Shown here: positions 32,421-41,526 of the stretch, one piece after another | How positions within the stretch are numbered: the stretch's first letter is position 1 | Layout: the number at the start of each line of letters is the position of its first letter | Program-made: the position numbers and the translations under genes | From: Herpetosiphonaceae bacterium | Lineage (GTDB): Bacteria > Chloroflexota > Chloroflexia > Chloroflexales > Kallotenuaceae | Length of the DNA stretch: 42,025 nt | Direction of reading: 5' to 3' | Assembly (NCBI GenBank): GCA_013821605.1 | Contig: JACDGP010000040.1 | Span: 1 to 42,025 of the forward strand | The notes under the pieces: model-generated | What the model saw: the letters and a program-made list of their open reading frames with translations, nothing else | Databases searched by the model: none | What the model was told of the DNA's origin: nothing

Positions 32421-33265
32421 AGGTTGTGGCAACGATCGCTGCAGTACGTGCGGCTCGCCCGGAGCTAGGGCGGTTGGGCCTTGTGCCAACGATGGGCTTT
32501 CTACACGCCGGTCACCTGGCTTTAGCTGCCCAGGCGCGTGCCGAGTGTGAGGCCGTAGCAGTCAGCATCTTTGTTAATCCCAGCCAATTTGGCCCGAACG
32601 AAGACCTGGCACGCTATCCACGCGATATGGAGCATGATCTTGCCTTGTTGGAAGCGGGCGGCGTCGATCTGGTATTCGTGCCTGCGGTTAATGAGATGTA
32701 TCCTGCCGGTTTTACTACCTGGGTCGATGTGGAGCAGCTTAGCGCACCGCTCGAAGGGGCGCACCGGCCCGGCCACTTCCGCGGCGTAGCGACCGTCGTA
32801 TGTAAGCTCCTAAACATCATGATGCCGGAGCGTGTGTATTTCGGTGCGAAGGATGCGCAGCAAACGGTAGTGGTGCGCCGGATGGTCAGTGATCTGGCGC
32901 TGCCCAGCGAGGTCGTGGTCGTACCGACGGTGCGCGAGACCGATGGCTTGGCACTGTCGAGCCGCAATATCTACCTTGATCCGGCACAGCGCCAGGCGGC
33001 AGGGATCCTATATCGTGCCCTTACCGCCGGCCGGCAAGCGTGGCTCGCCGGAGAATGCAATGCCCAGGCCCTACGGCAGTTGATGGTTGCTATGATCACA
33101 GCCGAGCCACTGGCACAGATCGATTATGTGAGTCTGGCCGAGCCAGAAACGCTGGTTGAACTGGATGCGGTCGCCGACCGCGCTCTGGCTTCGCTGGCGG
33201 TACGCTTTGGCACCACGCGCTTGATCGATAACCTCATCTGGGAGAGGCGTGCGGCTGCTTGGTAA
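32417..33265 (+). CDS. panC: Pantoate--beta-alanine ligase (pantothenate synthetase)
   Basis: 282 aa, typical length. ATP-dependent condensation of pantoate with beta-alanine, the last step to pantothenate. The nucleotidyltransferase motif LVPTMGFLHAGHL holds HAGH at 30-33. FVNPSQFGPNEDLARYPR, FRGVATVVCKLLNI, YFGAKDAQQ and LALSSRNIYL (KMSKS-equivalent loop) are intact. No panB or panD is adjacent. It overlaps the toroid gene by ATGA, so the two are translated in step. Confidence 0.97.
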   Translation: MKVVATIAAVRAARPELGRLGLVPTMGFLHAGHLALAAQARAECEAVAVSIFVNPSQFGPNEDLARYPRDMEHDLALLEAGGVDLVFVPAVNEMYPAGFTTWVDVEQLSAPLEGAHRPGHFRGVATVVCKLLNIMMPERVYFGAKDAQQTVVVRRMVSDLALPSEVVVVPTVRETDGLALSSRNIYLDPAQRQAAGILYRALTAGRQAWLAGECNAQALRQLMVAMITAEPLAQIDYVSLAEPETLVELDAVADRALASLAVRFGTTRLIDNLIWERRAAAW

Positions 33266-33283
33266 AGGCTAGACAAGCTAGGG

Positions 33284-33302
33284 CCTACGCAGCAGGCGTA
33301 GG
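33284..33302 (+). terminator. 7-bp hairpin downstream of panC
   Basis: CCTACGC and GCGTAGG form a perfect 7-base stem with a 5-base loop, starting 19 bases after the panC stop. No T-run follows, so it is not a classic intrinsic terminator. It may be a weak or Rho-assisted stop, an mRNA 3'-end protector, or a leader structure of the next gene. The rest of the 172-base gap shows nothing else clear. Confidence 0.4.
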
Positions 33303-33437
33303 ATCACGTCGATATCGAATAGGATACCCGTGAAACCGGGATCAGACAGCGCTGGCAGCTCGTCGGGTAGGGGCACCTCGAGTGATAACGTAGCCAGGAT
33401 TCTGGTAAAGAAACTACTCGGTACGACGAGAGAAAAT

Positions 33438-33884
33438 ATGGCTGACACGCAATTGTGGTGGGTACGCGAAGTTCATAACTTCGGTGGCTTTTTTGGGGGA
33501 GATACCGTGACCTTGACGGCAACTCCGGCTCCCGGCGGCCGGTGCGATGCTGTCAAGGAGACCACGCTGGTCATCGATGAAAAAGCATTAAGCAACGTCG
33601 ATGACCGGCACGCTATTGCGCCGGAGATACTGCTGGGGCTACAACTGGTCGGGGAGCGGGTCGAGCAGGCCGAATTGGTTGCGGCACGTGAATGGTCAGT
33701 GCTGCATACAGCACTGGGCGATCATCCACCGGCAGCACCTTTAGCCGGTCCTCAAATACGTGCCTACCACTGTTCTGGCTGTGGTCTATGGGTTGCAGGC
33801 ACGCCCTCAGCCGAAGCATGCCGCGTCTGTGGTACCGCTCTCGCTGATTTGCCTTTAGCGGTGATGCAGCTGGATGTTGGCTAG
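33438..33884 (+). CDS. Hypothetical protein with C-terminal zinc ribbon
   Basis: 148 aa, not recognised. Residues 1-100 are a mixed region beginning MADTQLWWVREVHNFGGFFG. The C-terminus has two CxxC pairs, Cys112/Cys115 and Cys128/Cys131 (YHCSGCGLW and CRVCGTAL), as in a small zinc ribbon. No signal peptide or membrane segment. I start at ATG 33438; an in-frame GTG at 33330 would add 36 low-complexity residues and is unlikely. It converges with rarA and shares the CTAG that holds both stop codons. Confidence 0.65.
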   Translation: MADTQLWWVREVHNFGGFFGGDTVTLTATPAPGGRCDAVKETTLVIDEKALSNVDDRHAIAPEILLGLQLVGERVEQAELVAAREWSVLHTALGDHPPAAPLAGPQIRAYHCSGCGLWVAGTPSAEACRVCGTALADLPLAVMQLDVG

Positions 33885-35263
33885 CTAGTCTCGTCAGGGA
33901 TAGTCTGCTCGTCGTCGGGATAGCGCCAGGCCAAGCGATCGCGGACGCGTACTTCGTAGCCATGGTCGGTTGGGAAGTAGTAGCGATGGCCCGCCAGGTT
34001 AGCCGGCAAGTGCTCCTGCAGGACCTGCGCCCCTGCGAAATCGTGCGCGTATTGGTAGCCGGCCCCATAACCGAGCCCCTCCATCAAGCCGGTCACGGCA
34101 TTGCGTAGATGGAGGGGAACTGGATCATTGCGGGTCGCCTGAACATCTTCACGTACCGCTCCATAGGCCCGGTAAACGGCGTTGCTTTTGGGCGCCTGGG
34201 CGAGGTACACCACTGCCTGCGCGAGCGCGAGATCGCCTTCGGGCATGCCCAAAAAATGTACGGCTTGCTGGGCAGCGATACACTGGGGCAGAGCCTGCGG
34301 ATCGGCCAGACCAATATCTTCGACCGCCATCCTGATCACCCGGCGGGCAACATACAAGCGGTCTTCGCCGCCTTCCAGCATCCGGCCTAGCCAATACAAG
34401 GCTCCATCCGGATCGCTGTCACGCACCGACTTGTGGAGCGCCGAGATCGCGTCATAGTGCAGTTCGCCAGATTTGTCATAAGGAATCGTGCGCCGCTGGT
34501 AGGCCTCAACAATTTCGGCGGTGCTGATGGTCCGGGTACCATCACTACTCAGTGGGGCCGCTAGGGCCGCGACTTCCAGCGCATTGAGAGCGGCGCGTGC
34601 ATCGCCGTTGGCGAGGTTAAGTAACAACTGCCGGGCCTCAAGCTCAAGCACGCCGTGGAGGCTGCCTAACCCGCGCTCGTCGTCGACCAGTGCCCGATCA
34701 ACCAGGACACCTAGGTCGTCATCACTCAAGGCGTTCAGTGTAACAACCCGGCAGCGTGACAGCAAGGCACCATTGACCTCGAACGATGGGTTCTCGGTAG
34801 TTGCGCCGATCAGCGTAAATGTGCCATCCTCAACATACGGCAGCAAGGCATCTTGTTGCCCTTTATTCAAGCGATGGATCTCATCCAGGAACAGCACGGT
34901 GCGTTGCTGCTCCATGTTCGCCCGCTCGCGGGCCTCCTTGGCCACGTTCCGCAACTCCGCGACGCCGGCACTGACCGCTGATAACTGCTCGAAGTGAGCC
35001 GCGCTTTGCTGCGCGAGCAGTCGCGCGAGCGTCGTTTTACCAGTTCCAGGCGGTCCCCATAAGATCAGCGAAAAGAGCCGGTCGTGTTCAAGCGCCCGCC
35101 GTAGCAGGCGACCAGGTCCCACCAGGTCGGCTTGACCAACATATTCAGCGATACTGCGCGGTCGCATGCGGGTCGCTAAAGGGGCGTTTTGCTCGGCAAA
35201 CGCATCACCGGCAGCAGAAAAAAGGGTACGACCCCCTTTGGCCTTGCTGCTTTCGCCCCTCAT
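33881..35263 (-). CDS. rarA: Replication-associated recombination protein A (AAA+ ATPase)
   Basis: 460 aa, RarA/MgsA/WRNIP1 family, acting at stalled replication forks. PLATRMRPRSIAEYVGQ is the family N-terminus. Walker A is GPPGTGKT at 70-77, Walker B VLFLDEIHR at 123-131, sensor 1 in LIGATTENPSFEVN, and the C-terminal MgsA region contains RRTIPYDKSGELHYDAISALHKSVRDSDPD and ALYWLGRMLEGGEDRLYVARR. All are well preserved. ATG 35263 has AGG upstream and lies 33 bases after the histidine kinase gene, suggesting co-transcription with it. Confidence 0.96.
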   Translation of the reverse strand: MRGESSKAKGGRTLFSAAGDAFAEQNAPLATRMRPRSIAEYVGQADLVGPGRLLRRALEHDRLFSLILWGPPGTGKTTLARLLAQQSAAHFEQLSAVSAGVAELRNVAKEARERANMEQQRTVLFLDEIHRLNKGQQDALLPYVEDGTFTLIGATTENPSFEVNGALLSRCRVVTLNALSDDDLGVLVDRALVDDERGLGSLHGVLELEARQLLLNLANGDARAALNALEVAALAAPLSSDGTRTISTAEIVEAYQRRTIPYDKSGELHYDAISALHKSVRDSDPDGALYWLGRMLEGGEDRLYVARRVIRMAVEDIGLADPQALPQCIAAQQAVHFLGMPEGDLALAQAVVYLAQAPKSNAVYRAYGAVREDVQATRNDPVPLHLRNAVTGLMEGLGYGAGYQYAHDFAGAQVLQEHLPANLAGHRYYFPTDHGYEVRVRDRLAWRYPDDEQTIPDETS

Positions 35264-35296
35264 CTACGACCTGCCTTGCTGTAGCATATCCATGCC

Positions 35297-37501
35297 CTAG
35301 CCTTGCTGCGGCCCGCTCACCGGTAGCTCAATGAAAAACGTGGCTCCTTGCCCGAGCGTACTTTGCACACGCAAGTGGCCGCCATGGCGTTGGACGATCT
35401 CCCGGCTCAGGTACAGCCCCAGCCCCAGACCACTGGTTGAGGTAACCGTTGCCGCGCGGAAATAGCGCTGGAAAATCAAGCTCTGGATCTCTTCGGGAAT
35501 GCCAGGACCTTGGTCGTGCACCGCAACCACGATGCAGCCATCCAAGCCCGTTGTGTAGTCATCGAAGGCACAGCTGTCAACGCTGGCCTCGACCGTGATA
35601 TGAGTGTTCGCCGGGCTATATCGCACGGCGTTGGCAATTAAGTTGGTCAAGACCTGCTGAATACGCAACGGGTCAGCGACCAGCAGCAGGCTCGCCGGAC
35701 CGAGCACTTCAAATTCGTGGCGGTTATCGCCTGCGCGCACACGTTCGACACTGGCATCAATCAGCGCCATGATGTCGATCGTTTGGAGTGCAAGTTGCAA
35801 TCGTCCGGCATCCAGACGCGATAAATCAAGCAAGTTATCGATCAACATGACCAGATGGTCAACCTGCCGTGACAACATCACGATGCCACGAATATCGCGT
35901 TCGGTCGCGTCCGGTCGCCCCATCTCGCGCTTCACCAACAAGTCGGTATAGCCCTTGATGGCTGCCAGTGGTGCACGGAGTTCGTGCGCACCTACGGCCA
36001 AAAATTCATCGCGCGCAGCATCATGTTGTTTATGCGCAGTCACATCCCGGAAGACGACGACCGCACCGTCGATCATGCCGTTTTCGGCCATTAATGGTGC
36101 ACCACTGGTGCTCAGTACTAGCTCGCGTCCATCGCTGGTACGCACAGCGACGTCGTAATCTTGGAAGACCTCGCCGTGCAGTCCCCGCCCCAGCGGCGTC
36201 ATCGCAGTTACGAGCTCATTGCCGAGCCCATCACGGAACCGGTAGCTTGCGGCGAGTGCTTCGAGCGACATGCCTGGGGCCACAACACCCTGTAACAGCG
36301 TGCTCGCCGCTTCGTTGGCGATCACGATTTCGCCCTCGGCATTGCAGATCAATACCCCTTCGACAATCGATGTGATCACTCCGGCGAGCCGCCGTCGTTC
36401 ACTAAAGCTGGCCGTAAAAAGTTGTGCATTAGCGATAGCAAAGCCGATTTGCGCCCCAATGGCCATCAGCGATGACCAATTGAGTTGCTGAAGCATCGGC
36501 ACCTGCCCGACCAACAAGAGCACGCCTACCACGGTGCCGCCTGCGAGCAAAGGCGATAGCGCTACTGCGTCGGCCAGTGGCTGGAAGAGGTCGTACCAGG
36601 GATGATCACGGTGCAACGACTGCACGAGCGGTTGTCCAAACCGTACGACTTCATCAAAGGGTGAGCCGGCGACCGATGCAGCCCCTAATGCCTCAACCAT
36701 CGCGGGATCGAATTGCTGGGAGACCTGGAGCTGCAGGGTGCCCGTCGCACCATCAACCAGTGCGATCGCACCCCGTTCGACCTCGAAGACACTTAGTACT
36801 ACCAGAAGTGCTTGATGCAACAGCTGACCGAGATCAGGTGAGCCACTAATCGCCGTGACAACGGCATCAAAGGCTTGGAGCCGCCGATTCTGAAGTTCCA
36901 GCTGAGCATAGAGCTGACTGTTGAGCAGCACACTCGCGATCTGATGGGCGAAGGTTTGGAAAACAGCGAGTGCTTCGTCGCGTAGCGGCGGCGTTCCGCT
37001 CGCATTAATCAGCTCGATCACGCCGATGCGTTGGTTCCCTGTCAGCAAAGGCACAGCAAGCAAGGCACATACCGGCATAAAGTGGTCGATATACTGCTCA
37101 AAGACCACACGGGTAGGCTCATTGACCGCCGCAATCGCCCGGTAAAAGGCTGCCACATCCTCGGTCATGACCGGCTCGCCTGTCAACAGTGCAGTGCCGA
37201 CCGTGCCTTCGCCAGATCGTACCGTCGCTTGGAGTAATGGCTCAATCATCTCTTGCGGCTGCCCGGAAGTGGCATGCACCGCCGTGACGTGCAGCCGATC
37301 ATCCGCCTCGTCGTACAGCCATAACAAGGCACAATCGACGCCCGGCACTGCCTCCTCGATCATGGCAACGATCATCTGCTTAAGGCGCTCCGGCTCACGC
37401 TCAGAGGCAATCTGCGCCGACAAATGAAACAGGATCTGGAGCAGCGATTGATCATCGGGTTCCAAGCTAGCGAACGGCAGCGTGTTGAGGGGCTGCTCCA
37501 C
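35297..37501 (-). CDS. GAF-GAF-PAS sensor histidine kinase
   Basis: 734 aa, no membrane segment. Two GAF domains (about 15-190 and 205-370), a PAS domain (about 375-480, containing VEGVLICNAEGEIVIANEAA), HisKA with His506 in AVGAHELRAPLAA, and HATPase (about 610-730) with NLIANAVRYS, DQGPGIP and GLGLGLYLSREIV. It is complete but lacks a receiver, so its response regulator is elsewhere. The start is GTG, one base overlapping the stop of the epimerase gene, with AAGGAG 8 bases upstream. The sensed signal is unknown. Confidence 0.93.
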   Translation of the reverse strand: MEQPLNTLPFASLEPDDQSLLQILFHLSAQIASEREPERLKQMIVAMIEEAVPGVDCALLWLYDEADDRLHVTAVHATSGQPQEMIEPLLQATVRSGEGTVGTALLTGEPVMTEDVAAFYRAIAAVNEPTRVVFEQYIDHFMPVCALLAVPLLTGNQRIGVIELINASGTPPLRDEALAVFQTFAHQIASVLLNSQLYAQLELQNRRLQAFDAVVTAISGSPDLGQLLHQALLVVLSVFEVERGAIALVDGATGTLQLQVSQQFDPAMVEALGAASVAGSPFDEVVRFGQPLVQSLHRDHPWYDLFQPLADAVALSPLLAGGTVVGVLLLVGQVPMLQQLNWSSLMAIGAQIGFAIANAQLFTASFSERRRLAGVITSIVEGVLICNAEGEIVIANEAASTLLQGVVAPGMSLEALAASYRFRDGLGNELVTAMTPLGRGLHGEVFQDYDVAVRTSDGRELVLSTSGAPLMAENGMIDGAVVVFRDVTAHKQHDAARDEFLAVGAHELRAPLAAIKGYTDLLVKREMGRPDATERDIRGIVMLSRQVDHLVMLIDNLLDLSRLDAGRLQLALQTIDIMALIDASVERVRAGDNRHEFEVLGPASLLLVADPLRIQQVLTNLIANAVRYSPANTHITVEASVDSCAFDDYTTGLDGCIVVAVHDQGPGIPEEIQSLIFQRYFRAATVTSTSGLGLGLYLSREIVQRHGGHLRVQSTLGQGATFFIELPVSGPQQG

Positions 37502-38448
37502 TACTGCGCTCCTTGCCAGCTACGCCACCAATCGACCGCACGCCGAATCCCTTGCTCAAGCGCCACCTGTGGATGATAGCCGAGCAGCTCCTCCGCCTTA
37601 CTCAGATTTGCAACATAATGTGTGACCTCGCCGGGTCGTTTCGCGGCCTCAACCTTGATCTCGGGCTCGATATCGAGCGCTTGACCAATATACTGGGCCA
37701 TAGCGACCAAACTACTGCCCTGACCGTAGGCGAGGTTAATGGTTTGATTGGTTACCGTTCCCGCCAGCAGACGCTCGATGCCCAGGACGATGCCATTAAC
37801 GCAATCATCAATGTAGGTAAAATCAAGGACCTTATCTTTGCCGAAGACCCGTACAGGTTGTCCATGACTGATCCGCCGGATAAACAATGGGATCACCCGC
37901 TCCATGCGTTCGATATCCGCATCATAGCGTCCATACACATTTGAGAAGCGAAATACCAGATACCGCACACCATAGCAGCGCGCATAGCTGTAGATTAGTG
38001 CCTCACCGCTAATTTTGGAAGCAGAGTACGGGCTTTCAGTGAATGAAAAGTCGGCCTGCGTTTCTTCGGTAAGATAGTGGTGAATATCGCCATACACCTC
38101 GCGCGATGAGGAGAAGATCAACGGCAGTTCGTTCTGGCGACAGAACTCCAACACGTTGAAGGTGAGCGTGATATTTTCGAGGGCGCGGTGTGGCTGCTCG
38201 ACCAGTTCATGGACTTTCGCATTCGCAGCTAGGTGGACGACCAGATCGCAGGCTGGATATTGCACCGCGCCAATACCTCCGGCAAAATCCCGGTAGGAGC
38301 CACTTAAATCTTGAAGCAGGTAGGGGAAGGCGTTGGTCCAGGAGTTAGCGCGTTTGTCGATCCCAAAGACACTATGACCATCCCGCAGCAACCGTAATGC
38401 CAAGTTGGTCCCGATTTGTCCGCTCGACCCAGTGACCAGTATCCGCAC
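37501..38448 (-). CDS. NAD-dependent nucleotide-sugar epimerase/dehydratase
   Basis: 315 aa, extended SDR. The NAD motif GSSGQIG (7-13), HLAANAKV, catalytic serine in FSSSREVYGD and YSASK for Tyr/Lys are present. The C-terminal part has FRFSNVYGR, VLDFTYIDDC and RPGEVTHYVANLSKAEELLGY, the pattern of UDP-glucose/UDP-glucuronate 4-epimerases and dTDP-glucose dehydratases. The exact sugar is not determinable. The start is GTG with a weak ribosome site; no in-frame ATG fits better. A TGG-TATACT promoter lies upstream. The kinase gene follows with a 1-base overlap. Confidence 0.9.
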   Translation of the reverse strand: MRILVTGSSGQIGTNLALRLLRDGHSVFGIDKRANSWTNAFPYLLQDLSGSYRDFAGGIGAVQYPACDLVVHLAANAKVHELVEQPHRALENITLTFNVLEFCRQNELPLIFSSSREVYGDIHHYLTEETQADFSFTESPYSASKISGEALIYSYARCYGVRYLVFRFSNVYGRYDADIERMERVIPLFIRRISHGQPVRVFGKDKVLDFTYIDDCVNGIVLGIERLLAGTVTNQTINLAYGQGSSLVAMAQYIGQALDIEPEIKVEAAKRPGEVTHYVANLSKAEELLGYHPQVALEQGIRRAVDWWRSWQGAQ

Positions 38449-38502
38449 GGTCCAACTCGTTTCACTGCGACACCGTGTGTGGGGGGTGTGCGAAGATACT
38501 TC

Positions 38503-38511
38503 AGTATACCA
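38503..38511 (-). promoter_or_regulatory. Extended -10 promoter of the epimerase-kinase-rarA unit
   Basis: On the minus strand this reads TGG-TATACT, 55 bases before the GTG at 38448. No good -35 is seen. The remainder of the 177-base gap to the fructokinase gene shows no other clear element. Confidence 0.5.
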
Positions 38512-38625
38512 TAATCGGAATCGAACGTCATGTATTCACGAATCTATAATCCAGCCGCGCTTCAGCTAATCCGTTCCAAAACGACGAACGGGATCTGGCA
38601 GGTAGTGCTCTTCTGGTACTCGGCC

Positions 38626-39510
38626 TTATGATCGGGCTACCTCTTGGGCCAGGGCAATTGCGCCGAGCATACCAGAGCGATCACCAAGCGCTGGCGGCAC
38701 AAGGTACGTTTCAATCGCATCAAGCAATGCCGGTACCTGGAGGTAGCCATTGAGCAATGCTTGCACCTCGCGTTGCAGGAGCGGAAAGAGCTGTGGTTGT
38801 TGCATCACGCCGCCACCCAAGATAATCCGCTGCGGCGAAAGGATGCAGATCAGGTTGACCAGTGCTAAGGCCAGGTAGTGTGCTTCGAGTGTCCAGGCCG
38901 GATGGTCGGGTGGCAGTGTTTCACCACGCTGTGCCCAGCGGCTTTCCAGAGCCGGCCCTGCGGCCAGCCCTTCCAGGCAATCGCCATGATATGGACACGC
39001 GCCAGGATACGGATCAACCGCACGGTCATGGGGAATACGCATGTGCCCAAGCTCGGAGTGCAGTAGGCCATGCAGCAGGCGTCCGTTGCCCATGACGCCT
39101 CCACCAATGCCCGTACCGATGGTCAAATAAAAAAAGGTATCGAGTTGCTGCGCTGCACCCCAACGCTGTTCCCCCAATGCAGCTGCGTTCACATCCGTAT
39201 CAAATGCCACCGGTACGCCCAGCGCGCGCTGCATGACTCCGCCTACATCGATATTGGTCCAGCCGGGCTTCGGTGTCGTGGTAACAAACCCCCAGGTTGG
39301 CGAATCCCGATGAACGTCGACCGGGCCGAACGAACCGATCCCGAGGGCGGCGATCTCCGGCTGCTGCCGGAAAAACGCCAGTGCCCGACCGAGCGTTTCC
39401 TCAGGTTGCGTTGTTGGAAAGGAGGTGCGTGCAACGACATCGTCAGGGCCGCTGCCGACGGCACACACCCATTTGGTACCGCCTGATTCAATACCCCCAT
39501 ACAGCGTCAT
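38626..39510 (-). CDS. ROK-family fructokinase-like sugar kinase
   Basis: 294 aa. The phosphate-binding loop is [15 protein letters not shown], with catalytic Asp106 in [12 protein letters not shown]. The structural zinc site comprises His156 in ELGHMRI and Cys172, His175 and Cys178 in [10 protein letters not shown]. The CPYHxxCLEG form is that of the ROK fructokinase group (YdhR/GmuE-like), so fructose is the likely but unproven substrate. ATG 39510 is chosen because AAAGGA then sits 6 bases upstream; an ATG two codons earlier abuts it. It lies 45 bases after an MFS transporter gene on the same strand, which may import the sugar. Confidence 0.9.
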   Translation of the reverse strand: MTLYGGIESGGTKWVCAVGSGPDDVVARTSFPTTQPEETLGRALAFFRQQPEIAALGIGSFGPVDVHRDSPTWGFVTTTPKPGWTNIDVGGVMQRALGVPVAFDTDVNAAALGEQRWGAAQQLDTFFYLTIGTGIGGGVMGNGRLLHGLLHSELGHMRIPHDRAVDPYPGACPYHGDCLEGLAAGPALESRWAQRGETLPPDHPAWTLEAHYLALALVNLICILSPQRIILGGGVMQQPQLFPLLQREVQALLNGYLQVPALLDAIETYLVPPALGDRSGMLGAIALAQEVARS

Positions 39511-39554
39511 GCTCATTCCTTTCTTGCGATGATGACAGCGCAACGTGCGGCCGG

Positions 39555-40796
39555 TCAGGATGTTACCTCAGTTTGGACATGCCTAGCATAGCTGCGCTGT
39601 GCTAGGCATGCTAGGCCGGCTGACGCGACGAAGCCTACGACGGCGAAGCTCATCCACGGCAACGTCGCGATGCCAGTCTGCTGGCCAAGACCATACAGCA
39701 GACCGCCACAATAGTTGCCCAACCCGCCCCCGATCGCCAATGCTAGTGAACTAATGCCAAAATACGAGCCGAGCGATGCCGGACGCGCGAGCGACGCAGT
39801 GATGGTTTGTTGGGTAGGCTGGACGATCAACCCGCCGAGCGAGAAAACAACGACACTCACAATCAGCCCAGCTAAACTATGTGCAAAGGCAACGCTGCCA
39901 ATGCCAATGCTCATCATAACCATACCAGCAGTGAGCAAGCTGAGTTGATCAAAACGCCGTCCAAACACCCGTACCAATGGATACTGCAGCGTAACGACCA
40001 TCACCGCATTAACGGCATAGATGATCCCGACGCTCGTGCTCGTTCCCGTTAGCTGCTCAGCCATCAGAGGGAGCGAAATGTTGATCTGCACCCACACAAA
40101 CCAATAGCCCGTCAACAACGCGACGAACCCGACAAAGGCCCGGTCACGGATGACCAGTCGCAGACCGTGTGTGAGCCGCTCGTTCCTGACCGAGACACGT
40201 ACAGCCGGCACCATCACCAGCGTCTGTATGAGGTTCACACTAAAGCAGGCCGCGCCAACGAGCGCCGCAAGTGAGAAGTTAACGCGCAGCAACGCGGTGC
40301 CAAGTAGCGGTCCCACAGCCATGCCGATTCCTCCAATGGCACCGCTCAGCGAATAAAAGCGTTGCCGTTCATCGGGCCGAGTCAGCGCGGCGATTGCAGC
40401 AGCGCGCGGCGACTCGAAAAGCGCGCCGCCTACCGCTGCCAAGACACACGCGCTGAAAAGCAGCGGGAGGGTCGTAGCCCATGCTAACAACACAAATCCA
40501 GCAATACGGATCGTTAGCCCGAGACATATCAACAGCTTTGCCCCAACCCGGTCCGCGAGCATGCCGCTGGCGACCGTCAAGCCTTGTTGCGTGAACTGGC
40601 GGGCACCGAGTACCAATCCGATCGATGCGGCGGCCCACCCTAGGCCGTCTACATAATGCACGCTGATCAACGGGACGACCATGAAGAAGCCGGTGTACAT
40701 ACAAAAGACGTCGATCAGCAGGGCGATCAGGCCGCGTCGGCGCGCACCTTCGCTGATGCCTTGGTTTATATCCATTGCCATCGTTTGTTCACGCAT
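39555..40796 (-). CDS. MFS transporter
   Basis: 413 aa, about 12 transmembrane helices. The first-loop MFS signature is seen as [17 protein letters not shown], and the helix-4/5 region has [29 protein letters not shown]. The substrate is unknown; the neighbouring fructokinase suggests a sugar, but many such drug exporters look alike. ATG 40796 is the longest start; ATG 40781 and ATG 40775 are also possible. The last 20 codons contain a long perfect hairpin (39578-39610). Confidence 0.87.
   Translation of the reverse strand: MREQTMAMDINQGISEGARRRGLIALLIDVFCMYTGFFMVVPLISVHYVDGLGWAAASIGLVLGARQFTQQGLTVASGMLADRVGAKLLICLGLTIRIAGFVLLAWATTLPLLFSACVLAAVGGALFESPRAAAIAALTRPDERQRFYSLSGAIGGIGMAVGPLLGTALLRVNFSLAALVGAACFSVNLIQTLVMVPAVRVSVRNERLTHGLRLVIRDRAFVGFVALLTGYWFVWVQINISLPLMAEQLTGTSTSVGIIYAVNAVMVVTLQYPLVRVFGRRFDQLSLLTAGMVMMSIGIGSVAFAHSLAGLIVSVVVFSLGGLIVQPTQQTITASLARPASLGSYFGISSLALAIGGGLGNYCGGLLYGLGQQTGIATLPWMSFAVVGFVASAGLACLAQRSYARHVQTEVTS
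39578..39610 (-). repeat. 11-bp-arm hairpin inside the 3' end of the MFS gene
   Basis: CATGCCTAGCA (39578-39588) and TGCTAGGCATG (39600-39610) are perfect inverted repeats. The 11-base spacer contains a further AGC/GCT pair around TGC after one mismatched position, so the stem can reach about 14 pairs with a 3-base loop. It encodes the residues [11 protein letters not shown], 8 codons before the stop. No T-run follows in either direction. Confidence 0.8.
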
Positions 40797-40893
40797 GCGG
40801 GTCCACCGAATCCTCCGGAGGCCTAGCTGGATCTAGCATAGAATATTGTCCCATGCCGGTCAAAGCGTGGCGTAATCGACGTATCATACTCGT

Positions 40894-41490
40894 ATGAAGA
40901 AACCAGAAGATGCTATGCCTGCGGAGCAGCACCAACCAACAGCAGCTCCGGTTAACAAGCGCCGCTTACAAACCTTTACCGCCCTGCGCCATCGTGACTT
41001 CCGCCTGCTCTGGATCGGCCTGGTAATCTCCGCGCTGCGCACCTGGATGCAGATTATCGCACAGAGCCTGTTGGTCTTACGTCTTACGCATGGTTCAGCT
41101 TTCGCACTAGGCACGGTCTCGCTCGCCCAGGCCGTCGCCTTCTTTGTGTTTGCGCTTGTCGGCGGCAGTATCGCCGACCGCGTCGATAAGCGACGTCTGT
41201 TGCTGATCACCCAGAGCATCTCGGCTCTGCTGGCCCTGCTGCTCGCCATTTTGACCGTCACCGGCACGATCCAGGTATGGATGATCGTGATCCTCGCTTT
41301 TCTGTCAGGTACCGTGCTCTCGTTCGACCAGCCGACGCGTGCCGCCCTGATCCCTGCGTTGGTCCCGCGCAATGAGCTGATGAACGCGATCTCGTTGCAA
41401 TCGCTGGTCTTCAATGGCGCATCGGCCGTCGGTCCGGCGCTCGGTGGGTTAACCATTGGGCCAGCATATGCTACATCTATGGCAACATAA
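40894..41490 (+). pseudogene. Truncated MFS exporter (EntS-like), N-terminal half only
   Basis: The 198-aa product matches the N-terminal half of EntS/MFS_3-type exporters: LRHRDFRLLWIGLVIS, GGSIADRVDKRRLLL, then VLSFDQPTRAALIPALVP and NGASAVGPALGGLTIG. Family members have about 400 aa and continue with six more helices. Here the similarity stops at about residue 188, and a 10-residue tail (PAYATSMAT) leads to a TAA. Only 36 bases separate this from the next gene, so the C-terminal half is missing, not frameshifted. Promoter and start are intact, so a half-transporter may still be made. Confidence 0.8.
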
Positions 41491-41526
41491 GTCTCGACCG
41501 CACTGTTAATGATATGGAGCATAGGG

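Noticed and set aside
33330-33437. 36-codon N-terminal extension of the zinc-ribbon protein from a GTG
   Set aside because: Low-complexity Ser/Gly-rich translation, no ribosome site before the GTG, and a better ATG follows at 33438.
40812-40821. CCTCCGGAGG palindrome between the two MFS genes as an operator
   Set aside because: Ten bases of a very GC-rich self-complementary sequence containing a Shine-Dalgarno-like core; no promoter element is near enough to support a regulatory role.
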